DNA of 64,000 bases from DATDIC01 sp963764525 (GTDB taxonomy: Bacteria > Pseudomonadota > Alphaproteobacteria > Acetobacterales > Acetobacteraceae), in the NCBI GenBank assembly GCA_963764525.1, contig CAVXTC010000031.1:96809-160808 (forward strand), given 5' to 3'. This document shows, piece by piece, positions 60,809 through 64,000 of the stretch (the stretch's first letter is position 1; the number at the start of each line of letters is the position of its first letter). The position numbers and the translations under genes are program-made. The notes beneath the pieces were generated by a model, which was given only the letters and a program-made list of their open reading frames with translations, did no database searches and was not told the origin of the DNA.

Positions 60809-61492
60809 TCAGGCGGTCTGTATGGTGTGGCGGAACATATGTCGCTTCGCGTCCTCGTCCCATTCGGCCTTGAAGCTGTGCCGATCCTTGATCGCAAGCG
60901 CCCGCGCGGCTGCCGGCCTGGCGTCGATCGTGTCGAGCAATCGCCTGAGATTGGGCCATTCGGCCAGTGCTTCCTCGCCGAGCACGAACGGCACCAGCCG
61001 CGCCCATCCCCATAGCGCCATGTCCACGACCGTGTAAGTTTCGCCGAGCATGAATTTGTGCCCCGCCAACCGCGCGTCGGCAATGCCATAATGGCGCTTC
61101 GCCTCGAAGACGTAGCGGTTGACGGCGTAATCCTTGGGCTCCGGCGCGAAACGGGTGAAATGCACGGCCTGGCCGGAATACGGCCCGACACCCGAGGCTA
61201 CGAACATCATCCAGGACAGCAACTCGCCGCGCGCCCTGAGCGTCTTTGCCGGCATGAACTTGCCGGTTTTCTCGCCGAGATAGAGCAGAATGGCATTGCT
61301 GTCGAACACCGTCGTATCGCCATCGACGATGCAGGGCAGCTTGTTGTTTGGATTAAGGGCGGTAAATTCCGGACTGAACTGTTCGCCCTTGCGTGTATCG
61401 ACCGGCACGGCCTCGTAGCTTAGTTCCGCCTCCTCGAGGAACAGCGCGACCTTCATCGGATTGGGCGCCAGGCTATAGTAGAATTTTATCAT
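60809..61492 (-). CDS. Glutathione S-transferase family protein
   Basis: 227 residues, intact. The thioredoxin-like N-terminal domain has LAPNPMKVALFLEEAELSYE (the glutathione-site start), NPNNKLPCIVDGD and VFDSNAILLYLGEKTG, the Ure2/YfcG-like pattern with an Asn/Ser active site. The all-helical C-terminal domain spans about 90-220 (MLGETYTVVDMALWGWARLV). Conjugates glutathione to electrophiles or acts as a disulfide-bond oxidoreductase. Single gene with its own promoter. Confidence 0.85.
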   Translation of the reverse strand: MIKFYYSLAPNPMKVALFLEEAELSYEAVPVDTRKGEQFSPEFTALNPNNKLPCIVDGDTTVFDSNAILLYLGEKTGKFMPAKTLRARGELLSWMMFVASGVGPYSGQAVHFTRFAPEPKDYAVNRYVFEAKRHYGIADARLAGHKFMLGETYTVVDMALWGWARLVPFVLGEEALAEWPNLRRLLDTIDARPAAARALAIKDRHSFKAEWDEDAKRHMFRHTIQTA

Positions 61493-61961
61493 CTTCGTCT
61501 CCCTTGCTGCCGCGGTGCATATGACGCCAGGGTGACGCGGGCCGCAAGCGACGGACGAGCGACATCGGGAACGAGAATATTTCGATTTTGGTGTGGCGAC
61601 CGTTCATCGGTGATGTGGCGAAGCACGCGCATTTTCGCAGGCTTGATTTTCAGCGCGATCTGGTCCGCTGTCCTTTACGGAACAAAAGCATATCCCGGGC
61701 CGGAAAAGGCCGCGGTCGAGCTGCGGTGATCTTCATTGCGACCCGGGTCTCACCGCGGCCGTTTGCCGGCACGCTGAAAGCGACCTCGCCGGGGATGCTG
61801 ACCCCGTTACCCTTGATCGCCGGCCTGCTGATCGTGTTGCTGGCGTCGCGCGCGTGGTCCAACCTTGATCACGCGAACACTTACATCTGCGCGGAATAGC
61901 GGGGCGGGGTTGCCAGCGAGGCGGGTGGAGGGTAGTAAGCGGTCCGCGCTGATCCGGATTT
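61493..61961. other. Gap between GST and tRNA-Thr
   Basis: About 470 bp. It contains one weak candidate small ORF (61613-61729) and several overlapping open frames with hydrophobic patches (for example PLIAGLLIVLLASRAW near 61810-61860) that do not make a convincing gene. No repeats or RNA seen. Confidence 0.5.
61613..61729 (+). CDS. Possible small membrane peptide
   Basis: From ATG 61613 the frame encodes 38 residues with one hydrophobic helix (IFAGLIFSAIWSAVLYG) and a charged end. No RBS is clear and no family is recognised. Reported as a weak possibility only. Confidence 0.2.
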   Translation: MWRSTRIFAGLIFSAIWSAVLYGTKAYPGPEKAAVELR

Positions 61962-62036
61962 GCTGCTGTAGCTCAGTGGTAGAGCACCCCCTTGGTAAGG
62001 GGGAGGTCGAGAGTTCAATCCCCTCCAGCAGCACCA
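61962..62036 (+). tRNA. tRNA-Thr (anticodon GGT)
   Basis: A 75-nt tRNA with encoded CCA. Acceptor GCTGCTG pairs with CAGCAGC, D-arm TAGCTCAGTGGTAGAGC, anticodon loop TTGGTAA (anticodon GGT, Thr codons ACC/ACU) closed by CCCCC/GGGGG, T-loop GTTCAATC. Fully canonical. Confidence 0.95.
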
Positions 62037-62452
62037 GGTCAGGTGAATTGTCTGGCGCCGTCAACGTAGGGCGGGTGAAGCGAAGCGAAACCCGCCGCAA
62101 GCGGCGTTAACTCAACTTCGCGGATTCGACCCTGGATTTGGGATTTTGCGTGAAAGCTTTGCTGTGAACTTCTCGGCTGGAGAGCTGAACCGGCTGTAGT
62201 GAAGACCAAACTCATTCCCAGACCGGCGGCCGTGGGGATATCGACGGTTCAGACCCCTCGCCAATTCGCGAACTTGGGCTGAGTTCCTGATGCTTTAGAA
62301 TTAGGGGCGAGCTTGGCGTCGGCCATTGTCGGATCGCCTTCTGAGCCAGAGGAGCATACCGGATGGGGCTAGGCTTGGCCTAGCGGGGAACGCCCATGCT
62401 CTTGACCAGAGCCGCTCCCGAACAATCTAGGGCATTCCGATGGAGGTGTGTG
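62037..62452. other. Non-coding stretch after tRNA-Thr
   Basis: About 415 bp without a supported gene. It contains a palindromic element (62066-62096) and a small hairpin GCTAGGC-TTG-GCCTAGC (62368-62384). tRNA-Thr 3' end followed by non-coding DNA and an IS element could mark an island boundary, but no integrase or attachment repeat is seen. Confidence 0.5.
62066..62096. repeat. Short palindromic element related to the 14565 palindrome
   Basis: GTAGGGCGG at its start, GGCGGGT (62070-62076) pairing with ACCCGCC (62090-62096), and the GAAGCGAAGCG loop follow the same plan as the long palindrome at 14565-14633. Probably a member of the same dispersed family. Confidence 0.5.
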
Positions 62453-62848
62453 ATGCTCGATCATGGCGGGCGTCGCCGGTTTCTCTACAACGCCGTGACG
62501 CTGTTGGAGCCGTATGCGAGCGCCGCGCTGATCCAGCATTACGTCGGACGCTGGCACGGCCTGACGCTGCCGCTGCTGCGGATTTACGTCGATCTCGAGC
62601 AGTTAACCCTTGCCGGGCACCTGGTCCGCCACGTCCGCCCGCGCCTTGGCGGACACGGGACTGCGTTCTTCTGGGAGACGCCCGGCCTCGTCCTTGTCGA
62701 GCCTGACCGAGTTCCCCCGAAAATGCTCGCCGCCGAGGTCCCGCTGCCCGTCACCGTTCCCCAATCGCCTGATGCACAGCGGTTGGAATTGACTGGAGCG
62801 CTGACAACGCGCCCAAGCTCCGGCGCTTCCTACGCCCCGCCCCGCTGA
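62453..62848 (+). CDS. Hypothetical protein
   Basis: 131 residues from ATG 62453, which has a strong GGAGGTG site 5 bases upstream. The sequence is globular, mixed alpha/beta: HGGRRRFLYNAVTLLEPYA, SAALIQHYVGRWHGLTLPLLRIYVDLEQLTLAGHLV and HGTAFFWETPGLVLVEPD. The last 40 residues are low complexity. No family recognised. It ends about 90 bp before the IS5-type element. Confidence 0.5.
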   Translation: MLDHGGRRRFLYNAVTLLEPYASAALIQHYVGRWHGLTLPLLRIYVDLEQLTLAGHLVRHVRPRLGGHGTAFFWETPGLVLVEPDRVPPKMLAAEVPLPVTVPQSPDAQRLELTGALTTRPSSGASYAPPR

Positions 62849-62937
62849 GGGCCTGCGAAGCACCTGATCGCCTCCGCCGCGGCCGTTCCGGTTGGGCGCG
62901 GCCGCCGATCGCTTGCGCAGCTTCCAGGCCTCTAAGC

Positions 62938-63880
62938 TAACCGGCTGCGGAAAAACCCCTTGCCCGGCGCGGAATCGATCTGATTCTGTCGCGGTCGCCA
63001 CAAATAGGGGCGGCAGACGATGCGCGGGACAGATCGGCAGACCGGCAGGCTGTTCAGCTACGCCAGCTCGGAGAGTCTGGTCCCTCAGGACCATCCGCTT
63101 CGGGCCATCCGCGCGATGGTGAACGCCGCGCTCGATCGGCTGTCGGCGTCGTTCGATGCCATCTACGTGGAGGCCGGCCGGCCCTCGATCCCGCCGGAGA
63201 AGCTGCTGCGCGCGCTGCTGCTGCAGGCGCTGTTCTCGATCCGCTCGGAGCGGCACTGATGCAGCAGGTCACCTACAACATGCTGTTCTGCTGGTTCGTG
63301 GGCCCGGCGACGGACGTGCCGGTGTGGGACGTGACGGTGTTCACCAAGAACCGCGACCGCCTGCTGGAAGGCGACATTGCGCGTGGCTTCCTGTTGGCGA
63401 TGCTGGCCGATCCGCAGGTCACGCCGCTGCTGTCCAGCGAGCATTTCTCGGTCGATGGCACGCTGATCGAGGCCTGGGCCGCGAAGAGCTTCCGCCCGAA
63501 GAGCCGGCCCTCGGGCTTGACCCGTGGGACGGCAGCGGCGACCCGCCGGCGCCGGGCCGCAACGGAGAGCGCGACTTTCGTGGCGAGACCCGCAGCAATG
63601 AGACGCACGCCTCAAGGCGGGGGGCGGTCTGCGCAAGACGCGCCATCGCGGCACCGCGCGGGTGGGCTGGATGTTCACCTTCGTTGCCGCGGCTTACAAT
63701 CTGGTCCGGAGCCCGAAGCTGCTGACTGGCGCGGCGTAGTCATGCGCGGAGTCTGTCCCGAGGCATGATTTTCGCCCGCCGGCGCAACAAGAATCCGTGA
63801 AACTGGGCCCCGGCACGCGTTCCGCACTGCACCAGGGTCCGCAAACACTTGGAGCTCATGCGCTTTTCCGCAGCCCGTTA
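62938..63880 (+). mobile_element. IS5-family insertion sequence, internally deleted
   Basis: Terminal inverted repeats of 17 bp with one mismatch: left TAACCGGCTGCGGAAAA (62938-62954), right TTTTCCGCAGCCCGTTA (63864-63880). The transposase lies between them, about 80 bp from the left end. The element is about 940 bp, shorter than the roughly 1.2-1.4 kb expected because the middle of the transposase is missing. No clean target-site duplication is visible; the TAA/TTA edges may be part of it. Confidence 0.75.
63020..63739 (+). pseudogene. IS5-family transposase, internally deleted
   Basis: The N-terminal part is clear: TGRLFSYASSESLVPQDHPLR, EKLLRALLLQALFSIRSER, MQQVTYNMLFCWFVG and SSEHFSVDGTLIEAWAAKSF with the first catalytic Asp. 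It then runs to GERDFRGETRSNETHAS and jumps to the C-terminal end GGLRKTRHRGTARVGWMFTFVAAAYNLVR, skipping roughly 100-130 residues that hold the second Asp and catalytic Glu. Frameshifts also lie at about 63257 and 63505. Transposition-dead; could be mobilised only by a full-length relative. Confidence 0.8.
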
Positions 63881-64000
63881 AAGTGGTCTTCGGATGCCGG
63901 TCAGCACGATCACGGATCCATCGGTCAGCATGACATGCAGGTCCTTGCCTGTAACCGTCTGACTCCGGATCGGCAGTGTCCCTGGCACGAGCGGATGGCC
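63878..64000 (-). CDS. 3' end of an unknown gene, truncated by the IS5 element
   Basis: About 40 residues in the minus direction, entering from the window edge: TVTGKDLHVMLTDGSVIVLTGIRRPL then TAA. It is beta-strand rich and coding-like. The TAA lies in the IS right inverted repeat, so the natural C-terminus was probably cut by insertion. Function not recognised. Confidence 0.45.
   Translation of the reverse strand, partial: GHPLVPGTLPIRSQTVTGKDLHVMLTDGSVIVLTGIRRPL

Noticed and set aside
63020..63739. Programmed frameshift in the transposase
   Set aside because: The frame breaks lack a slippery A/T run and a large internal piece is missing, so decay or error explains it better.
61962..63880. 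Integrative island inserted at tRNA-Thr
   Set aside because: No integrase and no repeat of the tRNA 3' end was found within the window, so an island cannot be supported.

Overview
The window is high-GC bacterial DNA. Its gene families (FMN-dependent alpha-hydroxy-acid dehydrogenase, LLM flavin oxidoreductase, cytochrome b561, HWE histidine kinase, FkbH/ACP pair, zf-CHCC protein beside polA) fit an alphaproteobacterium, most likely an Acetobacteraceae/Rhodospirillales-type organism. No rRNA is present, so this placement is inference from gene content. About 70 features are listed; both strands are used in short operons.

Layout. 1-9.3 kb is catabolic: a minus-strand set (alpha/beta hydrolase, acetoacetate-decarboxylase-like enzyme, membrane protein), a plus-strand set (SDR, NMT1/THI5-type binding protein, phosphoribosyltransferase-HAD fusion) and a tight minus-strand operon (thiolase, acyl-CoA ligase, DOPA-dioxygenase-like protein, lactate/mandelate-type dehydrogenase). 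9.4-10.2 kb is an XRE-CcdA/CcdB toxin-antitoxin pair. 10.3-14.5 kb pairs a SelA/DgaE-like PLP enzyme with a divergent amino-acid ABC importer. 14.6-20.8 kb holds HrpB helicase and an envelope-stress-like operon (HtrA protease, response regulator, sensor kinase, small exported protein). 21-24.5 kb has an oligopeptide-type binding protein, an HDAC-family hydrolase and a DsbA/FrnE-type protein. 24.6-29.3 kb looks like a glycan or small-molecule decoration locus (ACP, FkbH, divergent TylF-type methyltransferase and a partner protein sharing a beta domain with it). 29.6-30 kb is a decayed UPF0175/DUF3368 toxin-antitoxin pair. 30-37.3 kb has an LLM oxidoreductase, an SDR and a CheB / CheB-CheR-HWE kinase / receiver signalling locus. 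37.5-42.6 kb contains assorted enzymes (PhyH dioxygenase, D-cysteine-desulfhydrase family, AmiD amidase, DjlA, cytochrome b561, VOC protein). 42.7-55.3 kb is catabolic again (fused hydantoinase/5-oxoprolinase, aldose epimerase, Ldh_2 dehydrogenase, MmgE/PrpD, penicillin acylase, PLP enzyme), with two PIN-domain toxin-antitoxin pairs between the enzymes. 55.3-62 kb carries polA, zf-CHCC, a lipase, tRNA-Arg(CCG), a Rap1a-like protein, GST and tRNA-Thr(GGT). 62-64 kb ends in a small unknown gene and an internally deleted IS5-type element that abuts the 3' end of another gene.

The most important caveat: more than 20 otherwise well-conserved genes are broken by frameshifts, nearly all of them single-base insertions. 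This affects housekeeping genes (polA, hrpB) as much as accessory ones, so most breaks are probably uncorrected sequencing errors, and such genes are annotated here as full-length CDS with the breaks noted. Real decay is argued only for the DUF3368 toxin and the IS5 transposase, where large internal segments are missing.
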